A stretch of DNA of 47,477 nt, from NCBI GenBank assembly GCA_913009875.1, contig CAJVYS010000008.1, positions 1-47,477 of the forward strand, in the 5' to 3' direction. The first letter of the stretch is position 1. Each line of letters starts with the position of its first letter. The position numbers and the translations under genes were made by a program. Below the pieces are notes generated by a model. That model was not told where the DNA came from and searched no databases. It was given only the letters and a program-made list of their open reading frames with translations. Of the stretch, positions 1 through 6,946 are shown piece after piece. The stretch is from an uncultured Gammaproteobacteria bacterium (GTDB lineage: Bacteria > Pseudomonadota > Gammaproteobacteria > SZUA-152).

Positions 1-2
1 TT

Positions 3-113
3 AATCTTCGAATACCTTCTGAACTACATCGAGAAATAGCTGCAAGAGCTACAGCATCAGATAAAAGTATTAATCAATTTGTATCGGAAATTCTTAAACG
101 TTCAGTGAATTAA
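3..113 (+). CDS. C-terminal end of a HicB-like antitoxin (partial)
   Basis: The 5' end lies outside the window and only the last 36 codons are visible. They read LRIPSELHREIAARA, a short gap, then SINQFVSEIL. This is the ribbon-helix-helix pattern closing many HicB-type antitoxins (R-[LI]-P-x-x-LH, then S-[IL]-N-x-[FL]-[VI]). HicB proteins neutralise the HicA mRNA interferase and repress their own operon. The stop codon sits in the start of an attC site, so this is the gene of an integron cassette, a common home for toxin-antitoxin modules. A HicA partner would lie upstream, outside the window. The family call rests on a short segment; a plain CopG/Arc-type protein is the alternative. Confidence 0.6.
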   Translation, partial: NLRIPSELHREIAARATASDKSINQFVSEILKRSVN

Positions 114-222
114 CAAACGGCATATAACCAGTCGTTCAAGTTGACTCCGTAACACGGCACTTTTTTTGCAAAGTGCGCAAAAAAATCGCCATGTTACTAC
201 GCAACTTAACTATGCGTTAAGC
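108..222 (+). other. Integron attC site 1 (VCR-like, about 115 bp)
   Basis: The 3' core is GTTAAGC, a perfect GTTRRRY R' box, and the left end AATTAAC is one base off the RYYYAAC R'' box. The interior folds back on itself: GTTCAAGTTG...GTAACACGGC on the left pairs with GCCATGTTAC...CAACTTAAC on the right, with a few mismatches and unpaired bases. An inner hairpin of T and A tracts (TTTTTTTGC / GCAAAAAAA) sits at the tip. Length, boxes and imperfect palindrome fit an attC recombination site between two cassettes. Confidence 0.75.
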
Positions 223-246
223 ATCATAAACAAACTAAGGTGACTC

Positions 247-729
247 ATGGAGAATAATGCTAAGGAAATAAAGGCTGGAGCCTATGTCAAAATAATGTAC
301 CTGGTTGGCCTAGCTATAATAATTTTGTCGTTTCTAGGAAAAGTACCCTATGCAATAAAGCTATTATCCCAGATGGGTAGAAATCCAAATATTGTTAATC
401 CTGTGTTGGCAATAGTATTAATTGCTGTTGCATTGATAGTGTTGGTATTTCTTGGGGGTAGATTTCTCAATATTGCACGAGGAAAAATTAAACTGGACAC
501 TATTATTTATGGTAAAGGCGCTATGTACTTAAGAATATTTGGTATGGTTTTATTAAGCTTAGGCGTTGTTGTTACAGTACTTGTTTTCGGCAGCATGTTC
601 ATAGTGCGAGGCGGCGGTCAAATACTTATAGCAAGCTCATTTTCTTTTGCTATTCCTCTTGGTCTTGTTTTATTTGAGCTGTCGAGGTTAAGTGGTTTTG
701 AAAATAAATATATAAGTAATGATGCTTAA
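247..729 (+). CDS. Small four-helix membrane protein, integron cassette gene
   Basis: This 160-residue protein is not recognised. It has four hydrophobic stretches, roughly residues 14-32, 49-71, 95-117 and 124-146. A basic loop lies between helices 2 and 3, and the tail is short and polar, so it is probably an inner-membrane protein. The start follows an AAGGTGACTC Shine-Dalgarno region. The gene is AT-rich compared with the chromosome downstream, and it fills almost all of the space between two attC sites. That makes it the single gene of a mobile cassette, an origin that also explains its lack of family resemblance. No function can be given. Confidence 0.75.
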   Translation: MENNAKEIKAGAYVKIMYLVGLAIIILSFLGKVPYAIKLLSQMGRNPNIVNPVLAIVLIAVALIVLVFLGGRFLNIARGKIKLDTIIYGKGAMYLRIFGMVLLSLGVVVTVLVFGSMFIVRGGGQILIASSFSFAIPLGLVLFELSRLSGFENKYISNDA

Positions 730-792
730 CGAATAAGGTTAGATTGTGAGAGTGAGGAACGAACGAACCACAATCTGAACCGTTTGTTGGAC
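724..792 (+). other. Integron attC site 2 (69 bp)
   Basis: Both outer boxes are perfect: R'' is GCTTAAC (RYYYAAC) and R' is GTTGGAC (GTTRRRY). Between them AAGGTTAGATTGTG pairs with CACAATCTGAACCGT, leaving one unpaired C, which is the extrahelical base that orients attC sites. The loop is purine-rich. The stop codon of the upstream membrane-protein gene lies inside the R'' box, the usual compact cassette layout. After this site the base composition rises and no further attC is seen, so the plus-strand array ends here. Confidence 0.85.
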
Positions 793-812
793 AAGCCCGG
801 TGGTGGTGTGGA

Positions 813-851
813 GTGATTTCGCTTTATTGAAAATATCTTTTTCGAAATCAC
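813..851 (+). repeat. Inverted repeat upstream of the RAYT gene
   Basis: GTGATTTCG and CGAAATCAC form a perfect 9-bp inverted repeat around an AT-rich 21-base loop. It is followed by CACAGGGTCAGGTCTTTG, which shares the GGGTCAG core with the motif at the other end of the transposase gene. This is probably the left margin of the RAYT unit. The rest of the gap before the gene holds nothing else recognisable. Confidence 0.35.
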
Positions 852-938
852 AGGTCAATCACAGGGTCAGGTCTTTGATTTATGATAATGGGGCGCTATT
901 CTTTCTTGAGGAAAATAATGCGAACAAGGATCGGTCTC

Positions 939-1502
939 ATGACTCGCCCTCTACGACTGGAATTTGCGGGAGCGCTTTATCACATCACTTCGCGTGGTGA
1001 CCGCAGGGAAGATATCTATGAAAATGACAAGGATCATCAGAGCTTTCTTCAATTGTTGGGACAGGTTTGTGATAGGCATAACTGGCTGTGCCATGCATAC
1101 TGCCTGATGAGCAACCACTATCACCTACTGATCGAAACGCCCGATGCCAACCTTTCCAAAGGGATGCGTCACCTCAACGGTGTGTATACTCAAAGCTTCA
1201 ATCGGGAACATAGTCGAGTCGGCCATGTTTTTCAGGGGCGATATAAGGCGATATTGGTAGAGAAGCAGTCTTACTTGCTCGAAGTTGCCCGTTATATCGT
1301 CCTCAATCCGGTGCGCGCGCAAATGGTCAGGTCGGCGCGTGAGTGGCCCTGGAGCAGCTACCGGGCCACGGCAGGACTGGCATCGTGCCCGACATGTTTG
1401 CATACCGACTGGATACTGGCGGGGTATAAGGGGTCAGCGGGGTATAAGCAGGGTATAAGGGGTCAGAGCCCTTTTATGGATGTTCTCAGCACTCCTCGGT
1501 AG
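939..1502 (+). CDS. REP-associated tyrosine transposase (RAYT, Y1_Tnp/IS200-like)
   Basis: A Y1-type HUH single-strand transposase. The start is typical of the family (MTRPLRLEFAGALYHITSRG). The HUH-like motif reads SNHYHLLIET near residue 70, followed by a G-H-VFQGRYKA segment and the ARYIVLNPVRA helix. The WPWSSYRA block near residue 130 supplies the candidate catalytic tyrosine. RAYTs are domesticated relatives of the IS200/IS605 transposase thought to move REP hairpins. A nested REP element begins at the stop codon. The last 25 or so codons run through GGGGTATAAGGGGTCAG tandem copies, so the native C-terminus may have been replaced. The start at MTRP was chosen by family and has AAGGA upstream; an ATG seven codons earlier is possible. 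Confidence 0.85.
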   Translation: MTRPLRLEFAGALYHITSRGDRREDIYENDKDHQSFLQLLGQVCDRHNWLCHAYCLMSNHYHLLIETPDANLSKGMRHLNGVYTQSFNREHSRVGHVFQGRYKAILVEKQSYLLEVARYIVLNPVRAQMVRSAREWPWSSYRATAGLASCPTCLHTDWILAGYKGSAGYKQGIRGQSPFMDVLSTPR

Positions 1503-1670
1503 TAGGGGCGGGCCATGCCCGCGATGAGTTCTGTCCTGATGGGGGGCGTTAACCTGTAGGAGCGGCTTTAGCCGCGAACGGTATTCCGGCTTTCTTCGCG
1601 GCTAAAGCCGCTCCTACAATTTTGTTCTGTGGCGAAGGGTAAAACCATCGCGGGCATGGCTCGCTCCTAC
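1502..1670. repeat. Nested REP/BIME element beside the RAYT gene
   Basis: The inner pair is a perfect 24-base inverted repeat (1555-1578 and 1595-1618), beginning TGTAGGAGCGGCTTTAGC, with a 16-base loop. It is enclosed by a second imperfect pair at 1502-1526 and 1646-1670 of the form GTAGG(G)GCGGGCCATGCCC, so two hairpin types are nested. Related copies occur at 9062-9165, and a variant at 18311-18384. Such GTAGGAGCGGCT hairpins are a known REP class in gammaproteobacteria. Lying directly after a RAYT gene is the classic arrangement. Confidence 0.85.
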
Positions 1671-1694
1671 CGGGCGGATGAGCCCACGGCGCCC

Positions 1695-2285
1695 TTATTT
1701 GATGCCCAGCTTTTTCTCCAGCAGCTGGATCTTTTTGCCCATCTCCAGGGAGATCTTCGCCAGTTCCTGGCGCAAGTAAATGTTCTCGATATTCATTTCC
1801 AGATGAAAGGCCAGGCGTTCGAGCACTTTTCGGTCTTCGTCGTTGAACATGCCGTTGTTCTTGTTCAGCACCTGAATCGCGCCCACCACTTTTTTTGTCG
1901 TTACGCCGTGCACCGGCACGCACAGGGCGTTGCGGGTGATGAAGCCGGTCTTTACTGCCACCACGTCGTGCACGCCCACCTGCTCCTGCAGGTCGGTCTC
2001 CACCACGTATTGGCCGTTGGAGATGACGCGTCCGACGATGGAGTTTTTGGTGGGCACCTGCAGCTGTTTTTCGCTCATACCGGTGCCGCACTGCAGCCAG
2101 GCCTTTTCGTCCACCGGGTCGAGGATGAAGATGCTGCATCGCTCCGTATCCAGGGTGCGCGGCATGATGTCGACAAAAAACTGGATTAGCTCGCGATTGC
2201 CGGCTTCCTTCCAGGCCTTCTCCATCAATTGCTGCTTGGCCTTCAGTTGCGCTAGTTTTTTCTCAAGCACTTCACGTTTCATCAT
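1695..2285 (-). CDS. GAF-domain protein with flanking coiled coils
   Basis: A 196-residue cytosolic protein. A short charged N-terminal helix (KREVLEKKLAQLKAKQ) leads into a single GAF domain at about residues 35-170. Recognisable GAF pieces are ERCSIFILD, the GIVGRVI-like segment NSIVGRVISNGQ, NALCVPV and GAIQVLNK. A C-terminal helix (LEMGKKIQLLEKKLGIK) is likely coiled coil. No output domain is attached, so it may sense a small ligand and act on a partner, as other stand-alone GAF proteins do. The ATG was chosen because AGGA lies about eight bases upstream. The reading frame runs 31 codons further up through low-complexity proline and arginine codons that are unlikely to be translated. Confidence 0.75.
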   Translation of the reverse strand: MMKREVLEKKLAQLKAKQQLMEKAWKEAGNRELIQFFVDIMPRTLDTERCSIFILDPVDEKAWLQCGTGMSEKQLQVPTKNSIVGRVISNGQYVVETDLQEQVGVHDVVAVKTGFITRNALCVPVHGVTTKKVVGAIQVLNKNNGMFNDEDRKVLERLAFHLEMNIENIYLRQELAKISLEMGKKIQLLEKKLGIK

Positions 2286-2529
2286 CGGTCTGTCCTGATT
2301 CCCATCTGTTTTCCCGTTGCGTCGACTCAACCCTGAAGCGTAGCCCCCGCGCGGTGCTGGCGCAGCGCCATGAGTCACAGTTCATGGCTGTCTGGAGGAC
2401 GCGGGGGCGGCGAAAAAGGTTCCCGCGGCGGGGTGTATCCCCGCGGGAGGATGTACGCAGTCGCTGCATCCCCCTATCCTATCGGCAGCATCGGTAATAG
2501 ATTCAGTCTCACAACCCAAAGGTCTTCCC

Positions 2530-2787
2530 ATGTCTCGCATCAAAATCTACTCCACCGCCACTTGCCCCATCTGCGACAAGCTCAAGCTGCTGCTCGCCAG
2601 GTGGTGCATTCCCTACGAGGAGGCCCGCGTCGACGAGGATCGCGAGGTGCTGAAGGAGATGCTGGAGATCAGCAACCACGCCCGCACGGTGCCGCAGATC
2701 ACCATCGACGGCAAGTGGATCGGCGGTTTCAGCGAACTCACGGAGATGCACATGGACGGCGAGCTGGATGCGCTGATGGAGAAATGA
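2530..2787 (+). CDS. Glutaredoxin-family protein (CPIC active site)
   Basis: An 85-residue thioredoxin-fold protein of glutaredoxin size. The redox motif is C12-P-I-C15 after a beta strand (RIKIYSTAT). The cis-proline signature TVPQITIDGKWIGG lies near residues 53-66 and is followed by the family's F-[ST]-E-L helix. These are the glutathione-binding and catalytic elements of dithiol glutaredoxins, which reduce protein disulfides or mixed disulfides in the cytoplasm with glutathione. CPIC differs from the common CPYC/CPFC and resembles GrxC/NrdH-like variants. The gene stands alone, and the hairpin overlapping its stop suggests a monocistronic unit. Confidence 0.85.
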   Translation: MSRIKIYSTATCPICDKLKLLLARWCIPYEEARVDEDREVLKEMLEISNHARTVPQITIDGKWIGGFSELTEMHMDGELDALMEK

Positions 2788-2852
2788 GCCCTTGTGGTGG
2801 GCTCTAAGGCTAAATTTCACCTCCCTGTCTTCGCTACAGACATCAGGGAGAC
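2786..2852 (+). terminator. Two hairpins after the glutaredoxin gene
   Basis: GAGCCC/GGGCTC begins inside the stop codon, and CTCCCTGTCT pairs with AGACATCAGGGAG further on (one bulge). Neither has a strong U tract. They may end the transcript, or be a decayed repeat. The rest of the gap to the protease terminator contains only a 15-codon open frame with no support. Confidence 0.35.
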
Positions 2853-2982
2853 AAGCGGGGGCAAACCGCAGGGAGGCCGGAACATGCTCAATATTGTTGC
2901 CGGGTTAGTATGATCGAATCCATTCTCATGGCCTTTGTCATCGGCGGCCGCTTCTGACCCGCCTTTTATCCCGCACAAAAAA

Positions 2983-3005
2983 CAGGGGGCTCAATGAGCC
3001 CCCTG
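2983..3005 (-). terminator. Rho-independent terminator of the subtilase gene
   Basis: A perfect 10-bp stem (CAGGGGGCTC / GAGCCCCCTG) has a 3-base loop. On the minus strand it is followed by TTTTTTGTG, a proper U tract just after the protease stop codon. Confidence 0.85.
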
Positions 3006-3030
3006 CGTTATTGCCATTGGTGGCGGGCGC

Positions 3031-5358
3031 TTAGCGCCACCAGCCGCCCATGCCGCCACCCATCATGCCGCCACGACGACCGCCGCCGCGGCCACCACGG
3101 CCGTGTCGCCCGCCACCGGTGGTGGCGCTGTTGACGGTGATGCTGCCGCTGCTGCCCGTTACCCCATCGGCATCGCGTGCCGTCACCGCCACCGAACCCG
3201 CCGCAAGGCCGGTCAGCAGGCCATTGGTGTCGATGCTGGCCACGGAACCGTTGCTGACGCTCCAGGTATAGGGTGCGCGGCCACCGCTGGCGCTGAAGCG
3301 CAGGGTGGAGCCCACGTTGACGCTGCCGCTGGCGGGCGACACCGCGATGCTTACCGGCGGCTCGTTCACTGTGATGCTGGCCGTGGAGCCCTGCAGGCCG
3401 TTGGCGTCGGTGGCGGTGATCACCGTGCTGCCGGCACGCTGTGCGGTGAGGCGACCGTTGGTGTCGATGCTGGCGACGCCGGGGTTGCTGCTGCTCCAGC
3501 GGTAGGGGGCGCTGCCGCCGCTGGCGCTGAATTGCAGGCTGTCGCCCACCTCGAGGATCGCCGTCGATGGGCTGACGCTGATATCGGTGACGGTGACCGG
3601 GCCGGAGGTCACGGTGCGGTTGCCGTTGTCGGTCACGGACAGGGTGGTGGTGCCCGGCGCCAGGCCGGTGAGCATGCCGGTGATGGCGTTGATGCTGGCG
3701 ATGGCCGGGTTGTTGCTGCGCCAGCTGTAGGGGGCGCTGCCGCCGCTGGCGGCGAAGGTCACGGTCTGCCCCACGCCGACGCTGGCCGTATTGGGGGTGA
3801 TGGTGATCGCGGCGGTGTCATTGACGGTCACCGTGGCGCGCGTGCTCTGCACGCCGTTGGCGTCGGTGGCGGTCACCTGGGTGACGCCGACGGCGAAGGC
3901 GGTGAAGGTACCGTTGGCGCTGACGCTGCCGATGGCGGTATCGGCCACCGTCCAGACATAGGGCGTGCTGCCGCCGCTGGCGGTGAACTGCACGCTGTCG
4001 CCCACCACCACGCTGGCGCTGGCCGGGCTCACGCTGACCACCGGCGCGGGTGGCGGGGCGGTGTTGCCGCCGAGGGCCTTGAAGGCGTTCAGGCGACCGC
4101 CGCTGATGGTGCGGCCGGCCAGGTCGGCCACGGCATCGGTGCCATCGAGGAGGGCGGCGCGCAGGGCGGCGATGCCGATGCCCGGGTCGGCGGCCACCAC
4201 CAGCCCGGCGACGCCGGCCACATGCGGCGCGGCCATGGAGGTGCCGCTGAAACTGGCGTAGCCGTTACTGGGTGTGGTGCTGAGGATATTCACGCCGGGG
4301 GCGCCCAGGTCGACGCTGTTGGCGCCGAAATTGGAGAAGCCGGCGAGGGTATCGGCGTCGTCGGTGGCGGCCACGGAGATCACGTTGGGCAGATCGTAAT
4401 CGGCCGGATAGCTGGGCGTGTTGTCGTTGTTGCTGCCGTCATTGCCGGCCGCGGCGACGAACAGCACGCCGGCGTCGTTGGCGGCGCTGAGGGCGCTGAA
4501 CATGGCCGCGCTGTAGGGCCCGCCGCCCCAACTGGCGTTGATCACGCGGGCGCCGTTGGCTACCGCGTAGTCGATGGCGGCGATGGCGTCGGCACTGCTG
4601 CCGGCGCCCGTGCGGGTGAGGAATTTTAGCGGCATGATGCGCGCCGACCAGTTGACGCCCACCACCCCCTGGCCGTTGTTGCCGCTGGCGGCGATGGTGC
4701 CGGCGACGTGGGTGCCGTGGGTGTTGTCGTCCATGGGATCGTTGTCATTGTTGGCGAAGTCCCAACCGCGCAGGTCGTCCACGTAGCCGTTGCCGTCGTC
4801 GTCACGGCCGTTGTTGGGGATTTCGGCGCTGTTGTTCCAGATGTTGGCGGCCAGGTCGGGGTGGTTGTAGTCCACGCCTGAGTCCACCACGGCGATGATC
4901 ACGTTGCCGCCGACCTGCAGGTCCCAAGCCTCCGGGGCGTCGATGTCGGCATCGGTTACGCCGCCGCTCTGACCGATATTGTGCAGCGCCCAGAGGATGT
5001 CGAATTGCGGGTCATTGGGCAAGGCATAGGCGCTCAGCAAGTAGTTTGGCTCAGCGAATTCCACGTCGCGATTGTTGCGCAGCCGACGCAGGGTGGCGGA
5101 CATGGAACTGCCGCGGCCGATCTCGGCGTGGGTCAGGCCGCGCACCAGGCGCGGGCGGAAGCCGCGGTTCTGCCGGCAGCCGGCGGCGTTGAAGGCACGG
5201 TTGATGCGGGTCTGGCTGACGCCCGGCTTGAACTGTACCAGGATGCCGTCATAGGCCGCCGCCGGCGGTGCCTCCTGACCGACCACGGCCAGTGCTGAGG
5301 CGCTGAGAAACCAGCCGGCGATCAGCAGAATCGCCGGCAAGAGGTGTTTTTTCGTCAT
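3031..5358 (-). CDS. Secreted subtilisin-family serine protease with four Ig-like (Big2) repeats
   Basis: A 775-residue S8 peptidase. A signal peptide (residues 1-24, ending SASALA) precedes an inhibitor-I9-like propeptide (about 35-110). The catalytic domain (about 120-430) carries Asp159 in VDSGVD, His214 in HGTHVAG, Asn306 in AAAGND as the oxyanion residue, and Ser374 in GTSMAAPH. Four tandem Ig-like repeats of about 80 residues follow (about 435-745), each with VSPASASVxVGDSVQFxASGG and PYxW...ASIDTNGxLTG patterns. The protein ends in a Gly/Arg/Met-rich tail (GRHGRGGRGGG...GGWWR) that is not a standard GlyGly-CTERM or PEP-CTERM anchor. The enzyme is probably exported by Sec and acts outside the cell or at the surface. 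It is monocistronic, with its own terminator. Confidence 0.92.
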   Translation of the reverse strand: MTKKHLLPAILLIAGWFLSASALAVVGQEAPPAAAYDGILVQFKPGVSQTRINRAFNAAGCRQNRGFRPRLVRGLTHAEIGRGSSMSATLRRLRNNRDVEFAEPNYLLSAYALPNDPQFDILWALHNIGQSGGVTDADIDAPEAWDLQVGGNVIIAVVDSGVDYNHPDLAANIWNNSAEIPNNGRDDDGNGYVDDLRGWDFANNDNDPMDDNTHGTHVAGTIAASGNNGQGVVGVNWSARIMPLKFLTRTGAGSSADAIAAIDYAVANGARVINASWGGGPYSAAMFSALSAANDAGVLFVAAAGNDGSNNDNTPSYPADYDLPNVISVAATDDADTLAGFSNFGANSVDLGAPGVNILSTTPSNGYASFSGTSMAAPHVAGVAGLVVAADPGIGIAALRAALLDGTDAVADLAGRTISGGRLNAFKALGGNTAPPPAPVVSVSPASASVVVGDSVQFTASGGSTPYVWTVADTAIGSVSANGTFTAFAVGVTQVTATDANGVQSTRATVTVNDTAAITITPNTASVGVGQTVTFAASGGSAPYSWRSNNPAIASINAITGMLTGLAPGTTTLSVTDNGNRTVTSGPVTVTDISVSPSTAILEVGDSLQFSASGGSAPYRWSSSNPGVASIDTNGRLTAQRAGSTVITATDANGLQGSTASITVNEPPVSIAVSPASGSVNVGSTLRFSASGGRAPYTWSVSNGSVASIDTNGLLTGLAAGSVAVTARDADGVTGSSGSITVNSATTGGGRHGRGGRGGGRRGGMMGGGMGGWWR

Positions 5359-5514
5359 CGTGTTGATCCCTTTTATTGTCTTCTTAATCCGTCATGGCCG
5401 ACGTCGGCCAAACCTCTACGGTCAGGGGATGATAGCCCAAGCCGGGAGTAACCCCAAGCTTCGCTCAGGTACTTACCAAGGCAGACTGGAAGATTGAGGG
5501 AAAATCGAGAAAAG

Positions 5515-6417
5515 TCAGCTGGCCGCCGGCCAGGCGGCCGCCATTTTACGCAGGATACGCAACAGTTCCCGCGCCGCGGGACCGGGCCGGTCCGGGCAGG
5601 CGATGATCAGGCACAGGGAGGCGTAATAGTGTTGCCCTTCGCGCAGCGGCAGGGGTTCGAGGCGACCGTCGGCCAGGGCCGGGGCGATCAGGTGATCGGG
5701 CAGCCAGGCGAAGCCCAGGCCGTGACAGACGGCGGACAGGGCCGTCTCCAGGCTGCTTACGGTCCAGCGCTGCTCGGCCCCCAGCCAGCCGGCGTCGCGC
5801 TTGTGGGCGGTGCCGGAATCGCGCGCCACCACCTGGGTCTCGCGGCGCAGATCGGTCATGTTCAGCGGCCGCCCCAGGGCGTGCAGTGGATGAGCGGGGT
5901 GCGCCACGGCGACGAACTTCACCCGCAGCAGCGGATCGCCAAGAAAGCCCTGCGGTGCCTGGCTGCCGATGGCGATGTCCGCCGCACCCGCCTGCAGGGC
6001 CTCGTCCACGCCGGACAGCACCATTTCCTCCAACTGCACCCGGGTGCCCCGACTCAGCGGCATAAACCGTTGCAGGATCTGCATCAGCAGGGCGGTGGGG
6101 AAGGCCGTATCCACCACCAGCCGCAGCTCCGCCTCCCAGCCCTGTTCGAGCTGCCTGGCCTGTGATTCCAGGCGTACCGCATCGTCGAGCAATTGCCGCG
6201 CCTGTTGCAGGAGGACACGGCCCACCTCGGTCAGGTGCGCCTTCCGACCCTCCACGCGCAGCAGGCGTACGCCCAGCTGTTGCTGCAGCCGCGCCACGCC
6301 GTGACTGACCGAGGACTGGCTGCGGTGCAGGCGCACCGCGGCCTGCGCATAACCGCCGCAATCGACCACGGCCTGCAGGGCGCGCCATTGATCCAGGGTG
6401 ACTCGGGTGGGCTTCAT
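5515..6417 (-). CDS. LysR-family transcriptional regulator (YhaJ-like context)
   Basis: An LTTR of about 300 residues. The N-terminal winged HTH is LDQWRALQAVVDCGGYAQAA followed by SQSSVSHGVARLQQQLGVRLL. A helical linker and a type-2 periplasmic-binding-like effector domain follow (about 95-290). It is transcribed away from doxX-yqjG-CDGSH-pirin across a 115-base gap containing two palindromes, the standard layout for an LTTR and its target. In E. coli the LysR regulator YhaJ sits beside yqjF (DoxX), yqjG and yhaK (pirin) and responds to aromatic and quinone stress. The shared gene set suggests a similar role here. The GWE(A/T) segment of the linker also resembles YhaJ. An ATG four codons upstream is an equally possible start. 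Confidence 0.88.
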   Translation of the reverse strand: MKPTRVTLDQWRALQAVVDCGGYAQAAVRLHRSQSSVSHGVARLQQQLGVRLLRVEGRKAHLTEVGRVLLQQARQLLDDAVRLESQARQLEQGWEAELRLVVDTAFPTALLMQILQRFMPLSRGTRVQLEEMVLSGVDEALQAGAADIAIGSQAPQGFLGDPLLRVKFVAVAHPAHPLHALGRPLNMTDLRRETQVVARDSGTAHKRDAGWLGAEQRWTVSSLETALSAVCHGLGFAWLPDHLIAPALADGRLEPLPLREGQHYYASLCLIIACPDRPGPAARELLRILRKMAAAWPAAS

Positions 6418-6429
6418 GGGGGCAATCAT

Positions 6430-6476
6430 ATCGAAAAAATCGATGATTAGCAGCGAATATATGCGCTTTTATATTC
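6430..6476. promoter_or_regulatory. Divergent LysR/doxX control region with two palindromes
   Basis: Two dyads lie in the divergent gap. ATCGA-AAAAA-TCGAT (6430-6444) is nearest the regulator, and GAATATA-N8-TATATTC (6455-6476) contains a T-N11-A LTTR box. The second lies just upstream of a possible -10 (CATAAT, 6489-6494) for the doxX operon, where an activating LTTR would bind. The first overlaps the regulator's own start region and could serve autorepression. Confidence 0.6.
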
Positions 6477-6532
6477 ACTGAGACGAACCATAATAAGGCC
6501 CACGCCAACAACAGCTTCAAGGAGAAGCCATC

Positions 6533-6946
6533 ATGCAACAGAAACTCAATCTCGCCGGGCGCCTGCTTCTGGCGCAAATTTTCCTGCTCGCCGGCGTCAG
6601 CAAGATCGGCGGCTATGCGGCCACGGTCGGCTACATGGAGGCTATGGGCGTCTCGCCGGCCTTGCTGCCCGCGGTCATTGTGCTGGAGATCGGTGGTGCG
6701 CTGTCCCTCATCCTCGGCTGGCAGGTGCGCTGGGCGGCCGCAGCGCTGGCGACCTTCAGCGTGGTCGCGGCGGTCATCTTTCATGCCGATCTGGGCGATC
6801 AGATGCAGATGCTGCTGTTCACCAAGAACATCGCCCTCGCCGGTGGGCTGCTGGTGCTGGCTGCCAGCGGTGCCGGTACGCTGAGTTTCGACGCCCGGCG
6901 GGCGCAAAGCGGTAACCTCCACCCGGCACGGGGGGCCAAGGCATGA
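6533..6946 (+). CDS. DoxX-family membrane protein (YqjF-like)
   Basis: A 137-residue inner-membrane protein of DoxX/YphA type. The N-terminal helix contains LAGRLLLAQIFLLAGVSKI, the family's opening signature, and three further hydrophobic helices follow (about 43-62, 66-85 and 98-115). AAGGAGAAG lies just before the ATG. Its stop overlaps the start of yqjG (ATGA), so the two are co-translated, as in E. coli yqjF-yqjG. DoxX-like proteins are linked to thiol/quinone redox and aromatic detoxification. In E. coli yqjF is the gene induced by dinitrotoluene breakdown products through YhaJ. A direct activity cannot be read from the sequence. Confidence 0.88.
   Translation: MQQKLNLAGRLLLAQIFLLAGVSKIGGYAATVGYMEAMGVSPALLPAVIVLEIGGALSLILGWQVRWAAAALATFSVVAAVIFHADLGDQMQMLLFTKNIALAGGLLVLAASGAGTLSFDARRAQSGNLHPARGAKA

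Noticed and set aside
2910-2956. A 15-codon frame (MIESILMAFVIGG...) after the glutaredoxin gene
   Set aside because: Very short, with no ribosome site or conservation argument.
3103-4629. A 508-codon open frame antisense to the subtilase gene
   Set aside because: Low-complexity Ala/Gly/His/Asp composition produced by the GC-rich Ig-like repeats; no ribosome site and no family resemblance.
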